Positions 22,536-32,603 of a stretch of 64,000 nt of DNA are shown in pieces (positions within the stretch are counted from its first letter, which is position 1; each line of letters starts with the position of its first letter). The position numbers were made by a program, and so were the translations under genes. The DNA lies in contig OY365813.1 of NCBI GenBank assembly GCA_959347315.1, positions 34,140,160 to 34,204,159 of the forward strand, read 5' to 3'. The notes under the pieces are model-generated. The model was not told the DNA's origin and searched no databases. It saw only the letters and a list, made by a program, of their open reading frames with translations. The DNA comes from Bimastos eiseni. Taxonomy: Eukaryota > Annelida > Clitellata > Crassiclitellata > Lumbricidae.

Positions 22536-22650
22536 CGAATGGTTTGGGGTTCAACTCGTAACGCGTAGAGTACATGGGTTCGATTATCGTCTCCTACGGT
22601 CACCGTGTAGACACCTTGAGCAAGTCATTCACTAACAATTACAAAGCAGC
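22536..22650 (+). mobile_element. tRNA-derived SINE fragment
   Basis: A B-box-like gggttcgattatc is followed by caccgtgtagacaccttgag and caagtcattcac, the tail words shared with the SINEs at 31826 and 53176. Confidence 0.5.
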
Positions 22651-22667
22651 ATAGATTGATGCTATTG

Positions 22668-22670
22668 ATG

Positions 22671-22735
<65 letters not shown>
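22668..22735 (+). repeat. (GATA)n microsatellite
   Basis: About 16 nearly perfect tagatagata units. Confidence 0.95.
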
Positions 22736-23668
22736 CGCTAAATGAATGTATGGGAATAATAACGATAGCGATAATATTAATAATGATAATTATAATAGTA
22801 ATAACAATCATATATAAACAATAATGGCAATAGTTATTATTTGCGAATAAGATGAGTGCCACTTATCAGAGTGACAGTAAAGTATCTGTTTATAAGCCAA
22901 TCTTTTCTCTTGACTCCTCCACTCAACCACCTGTGGTAGTACCAGTCCCAAGCCTGGAGAAAGGAGGAGGGCGATGGTGATCGTCTTTGTTATAACACAG
23001 TGTTTTTGAACAGCAACTAATTTCTACTTTTCTCTGGCCACTACAACGACGTAAAATCCGGTCCAGTGTTTTTATCTCCATCATTTCGTAACCGTCCATT
23101 TCCGAGACAAATAGTCAGATCCTGACGTTTTTAGAAAGAGTGCTTTAATCATCTGCAGTATCGTAAGAACGGTAAAATATCTACACACAATTCGATGATT
23201 GATTGATTTTGATTTTGAGCTGCTTCGGTCACGCTCGAGGAGGTAGGCTTATAGTCCAGCATCAGAGGTCACTTGTAAAAGGAATGGTGCACGTTTCAAC
23301 TGTGAAAGATTTCCTGGAAGTGTTCGCACATCTTTTGACCAAGTATTGTAGCGCGTTGATTGCATTCGAAATACAAAATTCCAAACTTCTAAGGCAGTGA
23401 GTGCTCTTTAGCCGAATGCAGAGCACCAGCTTATTTATCTGCGCTGCATCTAAAAGGAGGAACTGTCCATGGGGTAGTAACATGAAATCCCGAGTACATT
23501 ACCACGTTTGCCAGAGATATAAGGGTAGATTAGCTGTTGAAGCGGATGTCTCTTAGGTAGCTGTGGGAATGGATCACATAATATCAGAGAGACGGTGCAC
23601 TATTTAATTGCGAATTGCTTATCGGGATAATTCGCGCATCATTCGATGACGTCATCGAAGCGTGTTGA

Positions 23669-26600
23669 TCACGTGCCTGTTTGAGACTTCAATCTGATAA
23701 CGCCGCGTTCGATGTCCCTTCGTTGGGTCATTTCGGTGACCCCGAGTTCGATGAGGTCACGCCGGGTCATCGAGGATAAACGTCGTCCGTCAACGCTGTG
23801 TGACGTGAAGGTGTCCGCATGCTCCCCCAGACCGACTCGACGGAGCCAATCAGTCACTTCCGAGATCGACCAATCGCTCAGGGAACCACCCTCCGATGGC
23901 ACCTCTCTGGTTGAGGGGCCGTTGGGTCTACCCCATTGGTTCTTGGACGGCGGTTCTGGAGGGCATCTGTTTGATCTGGGTGTTATGTCGGAGATGCTCT
24001 GGAACTCGGGCGGCGGCAAGGGAACGCTGGTGGGGTGGACGGCTTCAGGTGGATGTATTCCGGGACGGTAGCGCCTGGGAATGGCCTCTTGGTCGGTTTT
24101 GGGATGCAGGTCTGGTGGATTTGTCCACGGACCAAAGCGTTTTGGAATAGTCTCTTTGTCGTTTATGGAGTGGTGGTCGGATGTATTGGTCCACTGACCA
24201 AAGCGTCTGGAAATGGCCTCTTGGTCGGTCATGTGGTGAGGTTCCGGAAGAGGAATAGGATTTGATCTGAAATCGTGATTGGACTTCATCCCACTGTTTT
24301 CGTCTGGATCTATGAAGAACACAGGTGGTGGCGGAGATGTTGCTGCCATGCCTTCTAAGAACACGGTATCGTCATCTATTGAGCTGCTTCGTCCGTTAAA
24401 CGAAGACGCTATGCCGTTTGAGCTCTTAAGTTGTTTGTTCCACGAATAGACTGGATTATCTTGCGATCCAATTTCGGATGAACTAGATCCCGAGGCAGCA
24501 AAATCCGCCATTGGTGGAGGAGGTGGAAGTGGCATAAGATCACCCTCCGTGCTTGAGTCACCAACTGTGGCGTCGGAAAGTAGCAGCTTCCCCGTGGAGA
24601 CGTCAAATCTGAACAGCGGCGCCAGTTCGTTGCTGCCCTCTCCAGCAGGTGACAGGATCCGATTGTCATCGGAGTATGACTGGTCCACGGTGGCACCGCC
24701 AAGGTGGAACACCTGAGCAGGATGGGACTCTGGTCTGAGATTCTGTTTGGGATTTCGGAAATCGACCAGCGGGGGTATTCGTCTGGACTTGTTGCCTTGT
24801 TTCGCATTGGATTTTGGACTCTGTCGCGTCAAAGCGTTCGCTGCGACGTCGCCTTTTTTTTCTATTGTGTTTAGTGTCTGTGGACTGGGCTCTGGCCTTT
24901 GCCCTGTTCTCTGAGTGCGATGATTTACTGCAGTTATGACATTCGAGTCGTTTCTGCCATGATTTTGGTTAACGGTCTTGAGTAGGCCTGGGTTTTTCAC
25001 CTCGAGCGCGACCGTGTGCTTATCACACTCTTGAGTGGGAGAGGTTGACCGACCGGGAATTGGGTAACGGTTAACTGCTCCCTCAAATGGTGCGCGCTTC
25101 TGTATCTTGGACTTTGGTGGGGGTGGAATTGGCGGAGGGGCCTTCTGTGGAACATGCTCGGCTATGATTTCGTGGGATGAAGATACCACGGTTGAGTTCT
25201 GCTCGTTCGAATTCGTCCGGTCGGTACGCATGAGTGGATGATGCATGATGGCTTCCAGAAGACCTTGTGTTTCTCCCATCCGTGTCAGTACAGTTCTTGG
25301 TTTTTCTTGATGGTGCGGCGAATTAAACTCGAATCTCCCTCCCTGGTCACCAATTGATTTTGCAACAGGTCGGGATTTGTCTGTGAGACCCTCCATATCC
25401 ACATATAGACCGTTGGTACCAGAAAAACGTGATGCTACACCTCTCCCTGGTGCCGTTACTTCAGGTAGATGATTCCGAGAACCAAACATCTCCTTGTTTC
25501 CTGATTCCTCCGTGGCCACAATTCGGCTCGTATTGTCTGGATATCTTGGCATCGGTGTATTCCTATCTCGACCCATCCCTCCAGCCTGCATCCCAATTAC
25601 ATTGATCTGAGAAACAGGTGTTGGCAAGACCCTACTTCCACCGTCCTGTTGTGCCCTCCCAGAGTCATAGGACGGTGGCGTGACATCAGTGCTATTGGCG
25701 TCGTCCTTGAAGGGACCCATGAACGACGAAAATTTCATCGGAGCATCTTCAGAGGACGAAACATCCAGAGACGATCCAAAAACGGATGCGATGCTGGTAA
25801 TTCCAGCACCTGGGCTTATCTTCATCTCAACCACTGCGGGTTTTGCATCGTGACCTACCCCATTGCCTCTCATTCCACCCATCTTCATCGCGGGTTTTGA
25901 TCCACGCCCCATGGGCGCTTTTCCAGGAATTGCAGCGCCCCAGAGTGGGTCTGGCCTTGGTGGTGGAGACGGCGGAAAACCACCAGATCCGCCTTCCATA
26001 TTAAGGGAAGTCATCCTCGAAATTGCTGGTCTCTCCACGTCTGATCTTCCAGCATTCTTCTTATCATTGTCCAGTCTTCCAGGGTTCTTGTTCTTCATAT
26101 CCGGTCTCCCGGTTGGTTTCTGTGGCGTCTTTACTACCGGATGCTTTCCAGTCTTTGACACGTCGCTTCCACGTCTTCCGGTCTCCATCTGGGGTGTCGG
26201 AGTGGGCGCTACCACCTCCGGAATTGGTTCAGTAAGCTCCTCGTAAATGTGGTTTTGGGCGTCATCTGCTAGATTAGGGGTGCTATTCGCTCTCGTCATC
26301 CTCGGTGCCACCGGGTGGGAAGCCATGAGGCGCTTCTTAACGGCGGACTCTCTGTGACGTACACCTCGTCTGGGTGTGTCGATAGATGGAACGTCCCTGA
26401 AGAAATTGGAACCCGTGGTTCCTTTCGATCGGTGATCGGTATCAACTGCACAATGCAAGCAAAAACAGAGTTACAATGAATAATGAAAATATAACCAACT
26501 ATGAAATAGCGCCTCATTCCAATATGGCAACGAATTAAAAAATAGCACAATCACAAATTTGTTTATATTTCCTTCGAGTGTTGAATGCAATGCATTGTGA

Positions 26601-28220
26601 GGTATTCTGGGATTCCCTCTACATGTCCAGACCATTCTGTCTGTCTGTCTGTCTGTCTCGGTCTGTCCATATCTGCCTCTGCCTCTGTCTCTCTATCTAT
26701 CTGTCTGTCTGTCTATGTCTGTATGTCTATCTCTACCTCTGTTTCTCTTCATTTGACATAAATAAATAAATAACTCCGATGAATCGAGATGTGTCGTTGT
26801 CTCACCTGGTTCGTTCGTCTGATGGTTGGATGCTATCTTCAGTTGGAGATGGTCACCTCCCATTTGCAGCAGCGAGGTACAGCGGTTGAGAGAGCTCAGT
26901 TCAACGCTCTGTCGGTTTATCTGGAAATTTAAATTAGCAGATATGGATGAACAGTCGTAAATTTGCAATTGGTTGCAATTTCATGGATGGATGATCGGAA
27001 ATCATTGAAACCGGATCAGATGGTAATAATACAATACTATTGATACTACTATTTGTACTACTATTGCTATTGTTGTTACTGCTAATAATACTTCTTCTAC
27101 TCCAACTACCGCCACCATCATCACCACCGCAACTGCTATTATTATTATTATTATTATTATTATCTTTGCTATGATAATAATAATTATTATTATTTTATTA
27201 CTATTGTTGTGTATTTATTAGGCGCTACTGTATATTTACGAAGAGTCAATCGATGGGGCTGAGCAATCATAAACCTTCAGAAAGGAGGAGGGTTTAATTA
27301 ATTCATGCTGTCTAATTGCTTCAGTTTAACGACACTGATAACAAAGATCACCAGCGTCGCCCTTCTCCTTCATCCAGGCTTGGGACTGGCATTGTCAGAA
27401 AACGAACAGTGCCCGCGTTGTAGGCCAATCATTTTGACAACTTGTGGCCGACGTGTTCGGCTTTGGTTAAGTAAATACTTCATAACGTTACGACTGGCTG
27501 AGTCTTTTGTCCACAAGGAAGTCATCCACGCGTACGACTCGGGCTTGGCAAGGAGTCCCAGGCTACATTCCACGAGACTATGTCACTCATGCGTGTTCAT
27601 GTGAGTGGGTTTAGACGTTGCCTTTGGCTTAGCACGATTTATAAACCACTGTTGTGACTTCCGTGTGTTCTTAAAGAAACGGATTTGCATTAATCACATT
27701 AATCACATTGTTTTTCTAATGTCTGGTTTCATCTTATCTTGTCACCATGCTTGTCTTTCCTGCCTGGCTTCACCTTGCCTTGATTTTTTCTTGCTCTGTC
27801 TGTCTTTCAATCTAACTGTCTGTGTCTGTATTATTATGTATCTGTATCTGTATACGTATCTGTATATGCCTCTGTCCCATCCTCCGTCTGTGCCTATGCT
27901 GCCGTCTCTGCCTCTGCCTCTCTATTTGTCTCCTCCTCCGCCTCTGCCTCTGTCTCTGCCTCTGTCCCTCTCAATCTCTCTTCATTCAGGTCAACGTACG
28001 TGCGTCACTTATGCTGACACACATAATATTTTGACTCCTTCTAAACACCATAATTCCTCTGATTTCAGTCCTTGGTCTGACAGGTGAATAATATCTGGCG
28101 CATGAAATTTGCAACAGTTGAAAATAATAATATGTTTACACGGTGACCTAACATCTGTGGTCAATGCATCGGTATTTGGTGTTTGTGCGGGCGCGCGTGT
28201 GTGTGTGTGTGCGTGTGTAT

Positions 28221-28266
<46 letters not shown>

Positions 28267-31085
28267 CAGAGACAGAGACAGAGAGAGAGACAGATAGAGA
28301 GAGAGAGAGAGAGAGAAAGAAAGAGACAGACAGACATAGGCAGAGAGATAGACGGAGAGATACAAAGAGACAGGCAAAGTGTGGTTGACACAGAGAGAAA
28401 ATGAGAGAGCATCAGAGTGACGCAGAAAGAGCTGTAGAGAGACGGAGCTAGACAGAGAGATACAGACAGAAGAAGAGAAAGAGAGAGACACCCAGACAGA
28501 AATTGGCAGAGAGAAATGAGCAGAGATAGACAAAGAGTGCTGTTGACACAGACAGCAACAAAGAGAGGAACAGAGGCAGACAGAGGCAAAGGCAGAGACA
28601 GAGACAGAGGTGTTCATTCGCTAGCATCTCTTACCTCGAGCACAAAGTGACCGTGTCGTATTCCAGAGCGATGGGCCACTCCTTCCACTGAAACGGTGTC
28701 TATGCGTGGAAAGCATCGGAGTTCCCTGGGAACCAGTTGATCGTGAAGAACTATGAAAATACAATGCACCATCTGTCAATATCCATGTATCTGTTAATGA
28801 TAATTTCTGTAGCGCCTGTGATTAATCCACAACGTTGCACACTAAGACCAGGCCGCAACGATGCCAGACTCGTAATCGTAATCTCTGAACTTCTAAAGCG
28901 CCACTTGAAAGCCAATCACGGGTCACGTGCGCCGAGTATCCAGAAGATTAGTCTGATGAGACTGTGGTGGATAAGCAATTTAAAGGAGGGATTAAGTTGA
29001 GAATGAAATGGAGCAATAGACTCAGCAGAACCGACAGATATATAGAGAGACATTAAGGACAACGGACAGATATAGAAGAGATAATGTTAGAAGAAAACTC
29101 AGATACTGGGATAGATACATTAAGCAGAACAGACAGATACAGGAAGAGATAGTTACAGAAGAGCGTAAAGATACAGAAGCGATAGAAAAGTGATCAAGTA
29201 AGTATGTACTTTATTGAACCGCCAGCGAACGAACTGCCGAATCGTCATATATAAACAAATCACAAAATTATCAGACGTCCTCAGAGTTGTGGGAGAAAAG
29301 AGAAAGCATGCGTTGGAAATTACAATCACCATAGGAATATATTCATTTGTATATCATCAGAGAGACAGAGACAGACAGACAGACAGAGATAGAGAGAGAG
29401 TTACAGAGAGTGAGACAGAGAGAGAGACACAAACAGAGAGACAGAGACAGACAGAGACAGACAGAAAGGGAAACAAAGAAACAGAGAGACACGGAGACAG
29501 AGTTCGAGAGGTACAACTTATAAATGCCAAAATAAGTAAGTGGGAATTGAATCCACCGACCGTATTTACAGCTGAGTACAAATCCGAACATTCCGAGTGT
29601 CTTCTTCATGTCAACGGTTCGAACGGAGAATGCCTGTCTAACAGAAGAACAGATTGGTTTCTGGTTAATTCAGCCGTTTACGGTTGGTTATCTGCTGTTT
29701 AAAGACACTGTCATAAGAAAGACGGTCCGCGTCGCCCTCCTCATTTATCCAGGCTTGGGATTGGCACTGCCAGAGTGCAAGCAGTGGTGGTGTGACAAGG
29801 TGAATTACTTGATTCGGTTCATATGCAAATTAATTCATCTTTAGTGTTCTAGAATCTTGAAATTTCATGTTTCGTAGCTTCCCATGATTTTTAGCTTATT
29901 CATCTATTTATGCAGTCAGTCGTTCATTCATTAACTATATAAAATTAATAATTATTGTTACATTTAGCACATGACATAACATGACATTACTTAGTACTTT
30001 TAGTATACCTTAATTTGCATAAAAAAATTATTAAATTCAAAACAGAGTGTATTAGCAATGATCAATAGGGACGCTTAATCTCTAAGAAGGACTTGGGTCC
30101 AGTAGGCGGGCTACCCTCGTCACAAAGTTTGAACAATTAGTTCATTTATTCCGCCATAATTGTAATTACTATGATTATTGATTAATGCTTTTCATCGCCA
30201 GTCTAAAGCCAGCTCAGGACAACAGCTTATTCACGAGCGCTGAGCTGTTTCTTGAGCGTAACGGAACCCAGACACTGCATCTTATTATAGTCTGCTATCA
30301 TTAAAGATATCCATAACCGCGCATTTTAATAGCTCAAGATCGTGTGGCTATGTGAGTCTAGGTCTCTAGGAAGACATTATAGTAGAACGGCATATGAAGC
30401 ATTTGGGCCACGTCATCTAAGAGCTTCTGTGGTGGCATGGCCTAAAAGCTCCATACACTTTCTACTTATGTTGTTCTAACCTTTTATCGTTACGCCTCAC
30501 TGGGTCGTTCACATCCGGGTCAAACAGATTCGATTCGCTCTTGAACCTGTTCTTGACGAGGCTTGACGATTCGATGACTCTACTACCGGCATCACAATCG
30601 TCATAAGGTCCCACCCTGACCCTGACAAATTGTCCCTGGTGAACGTTGCCGGGTCCTTGGTCTCGATATGGTCCGGACTTGCAGAGGCTGCTTGTCCTAT
30701 AAGTCCCATTAGGTGAGTCCGAAATCCTCCTCGAGTGTTCCAGGGGAAAGTGCGGCGTCTGCTCGAAGAGGTTTGGTATGCTCTGAGACCGGCTGAACTT
30801 CGGAGCCATCTGAAGTCCACGCTGAAATGTGAGGCTAGATCCGTTGCTCGAAGCGGTCAAGGCTGAGTCCGGGGAGTGGCGTTCGAGATGGGACTCCTTG
30901 TCCTGGATCATCCAGTTCCGGTTATCGGACTCCAACCGGAATCGCGACACACGGGAGCCACGGTCGTCCTGAACGGGGGTTGGTGTGTAGCGGATGTCCT
31001 GAGGGGCGTGACTGTCCACCCCCTGTTTGTGTTTCTTGCCAAAGGGGGTCTTGTGGACCCCGATCGGTTGATTCTTCCGGTACAT
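23669..31085 (-). CDS. SHANK-like PDZ-SAM scaffold protein
   Basis: Exons on the - strand: 31085-30481, 29637-29570, 28750-28635, 26920-26806, 26445-23669. They total 3681 nt in frame, or 1226 residues if the first ATG (31085) is the start. A PDZ domain spans three exons at about residues 207-296: SVRTVDMKKTLGMFGFVLS, then RIDTVSVEGVAHRSGIRHGH, then RCTSLLQMGGDHLQLKI. This resembles the SHANK PDZ order, with the carboxylate loop read as MFGF. A long Pro/Ser-rich linker follows, with KAPPPIPPPP and a PPPEF motif near 1112-1116 that fits the Homer PPxxF ligand. A C-terminal SAM domain occupies about 1158-1221 (GLGEHADTF, LIELGVTEMTQRRDIER), close to SHANK SAM. SHANK proteins cross-link receptors to Homer and actin at postsynapses. 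No ankyrin or SH3 domain was found upstream: this may be a short isoform, a divergent paralogue, or a gene whose 5' exons I missed. The first-exon start is the least certain part. Confidence 0.85.
26640..26750 (+). repeat. (GTCT)n / CTCTG-rich tract
   Basis: A degenerate gtctgtctgtct tract in the SHANK-like intron between exons 26445-23669 and 26920-26806. Confidence 0.85.
27000..28630. repeat. SHANK-like gene intron: ATT repeats, family Q, GA/CT tracts
   Basis: Within the 26921-28634 intron there are (ATT)n near 27138-27200, a family Q element at about 27310-27400 (+), CTCTGCCTCTG-type tracts at 27800-27980, and an almost pure (GA)n run at about 28205-28330 continuing as gacagagaga to 28615. 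The long Ser/Leu or Arg/Glu frames here are repeat shadows. Confidence 0.75.
29340..29510 (+). repeat. GACAGAGA tract
   Basis: A degenerate (gacagaga)n tract lies 60 bp from the SHANK-like exon 29637-29570. On the - strand it directly follows that exon's donor region. Confidence 0.85.
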
Positions 31086-31825
31086 GTTCTCTCTATTCAA
31101 ATCTCTGGGTCACTTGGCACAATAAGACTCGTCTTTTGCTGAACAATAAGCACGCATGAACACTGAACAATAAACACTCAGTGCAACACATAGACAACAA
31201 CAACAACAGTAACAACGATAAAAGTAAACAACAACGGTACATCATTACATGCAGGTCAAATGGCCACTAGTTAGAAGTGATCACGAACAATAGTCTTGAT
31301 AGTTAGTGATGATCATGATCAGTTCGTGATGGTTAGTAATTATTTCAGAACTCTCTCTCTCTATTCGGACACCTGCTACTGAGTGCCCTTAGGCCTATTC
31401 GTCAACCTCAAGGCCAACGGAATGGCCTCAGGGCGTCCAGGGCTTGCTTACAAAGAATGCGCTCAACAGCGAGACATTCCATCTCAGATTTCTGTAAAGA
31501 CTGGTTGGCAGAGTGTTAAACAGACGTACAAACGTACAGATCGACATGCGCTTACAGAATGAGTGACTGATACAGAGAGACAGAGGTACAGACAAACAGA
31601 TACGGACAGATGTGAAAGCCAACTGACAGACTAGACTGACTGTCAGAACAAATGTGCAGCTAGGATATTTTCTCCCCTTTTTTCCATATACATTGAGATA
31701 AACATTTTAATTAAATAAACTATTCAAAATACAGGTTATGTTTTATATTATTAAATTTTAAATGCTCACAATCATGTCTAACAAATAACTCATAAGCAAC
31801 AATAAGCACATCCCTGTCTGTTTGT
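31086..31825. other. Upstream flank of the SHANK-like first exon
   Basis: Candidate promoter or 5' intron. An in-frame stop precedes the 31085 ATG by about 30 nt on the - strand. A cccag acceptor-like site lies just upstream of the ATG, so the exon could instead be internal. Apart from CAA-rich 31195-31215 and a weak acagag tract at 31560-31625, I see nothing recognisable. Confidence 0.4.
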
Positions 31826-31985
31826 GTGGCACGGTGGCCGATTGGTTAGAGCGGTCGGCCCGCAACACTCAGTGTGCGCTCAGTGAGCAGGTCCGACCTT
31901 CGTCCGAGGAGTCACTGTGTAGTTACCTTGAGCAAGTCCTTCGCACACAATTGCTCTACAGTACAGTAGAATTATTATTCTAAGC
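31826..31985 (+). mobile_element. tRNA-derived SINE
   Basis: The tRNA-like head has an A box (tggccgattggttagagc) and a B box (caggtccgacctt), followed by the conserved accttgagcaagtccttc and cacacaattgctct body. It is closely similar to the copy at 53176-53400. The A/B box spacing and body are those of tRNA-derived SINEs; no cloverleaf can be closed, so it is not a functional tRNA. Confidence 0.75.
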
Positions 31986-32214
31986 CCACATTTATGCGCC
32001 ATGTTTCTTTGGCGCTCTGGTTCAAATGTCTCATCTGCCAATCAATGCTGAGCGTCGAATACCTCTATTATGACTGACTGACTGTCAGAATGACTGATTG
32101 ATAGACAGTGATACCTAAATGATGAATATTCCCAACAAAGAGAGCTTTTAGTCAAGAGAATCCGCTTCATGTTATCTTTACAATAGAGGGTGTTGTACGT
32201 CGGGTGACAACCTC

Positions 32215-32415
32215 CTCTCACTCTTCACTTACACTATCTCTCTGTCTCTATCTGTCTGTCTCTATGTGTGTCTCTCTCTCTCGTTCCCTCTCTCTCCCTA
32301 CCTATCTCCCTCTCTCACTCTGTCTCTGTCTCTGTCTGTCTCTCTCTCTGTCTCTCTCTGTCTCTCATTCTTTCTCATTCTATCTCTTTCTTTCTCTCTT
32401 TCTCTATTTCCATTT
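32215..32415 (+). repeat. (CT)n / CTGTCT tract
   Basis: A degenerate ctctctctgtctc tract 70 bp before the (AAT)n array that borders the RLE LINE. It gives Ser/Leu-rich spurious frames. Confidence 0.9.
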
Positions 32416-32484
32416 TTAGACCCATGCACGACACTCATTGACAAACTAACATATAGTTTGCATCGTTCAAGCCTTTCAAAGGGC

Positions 32485-32603
<119 letters not shown>

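Larger units (their letters stand above)
21343..23668. other. Convergent intergenic interval B / SHANK-like gene
   Basis: No gene was recognised. It holds family Q elements at about 21628-21700, 21755-21850 and 22905-23010 (all -), a SINE-like fragment at 22536-22650, (GATA)n at 22668-22735, and an L2 family-2 tail near 23345-23455. An open stretch on the - strand at 22094-22321 has no recognisable domain. Confidence 0.5.

Noticed and set aside
28009..28617. Ser/Leu-rich 202-residue frame and its Arg/Glu-rich complement
   Set aside because: (GA)n/(CT)n tract in a SHANK-like gene intron.
31826..31985. tRNA gene
   Set aside because: A and B boxes are present but acceptor and anticodon stems do not close; the conserved body after it marks a SINE.
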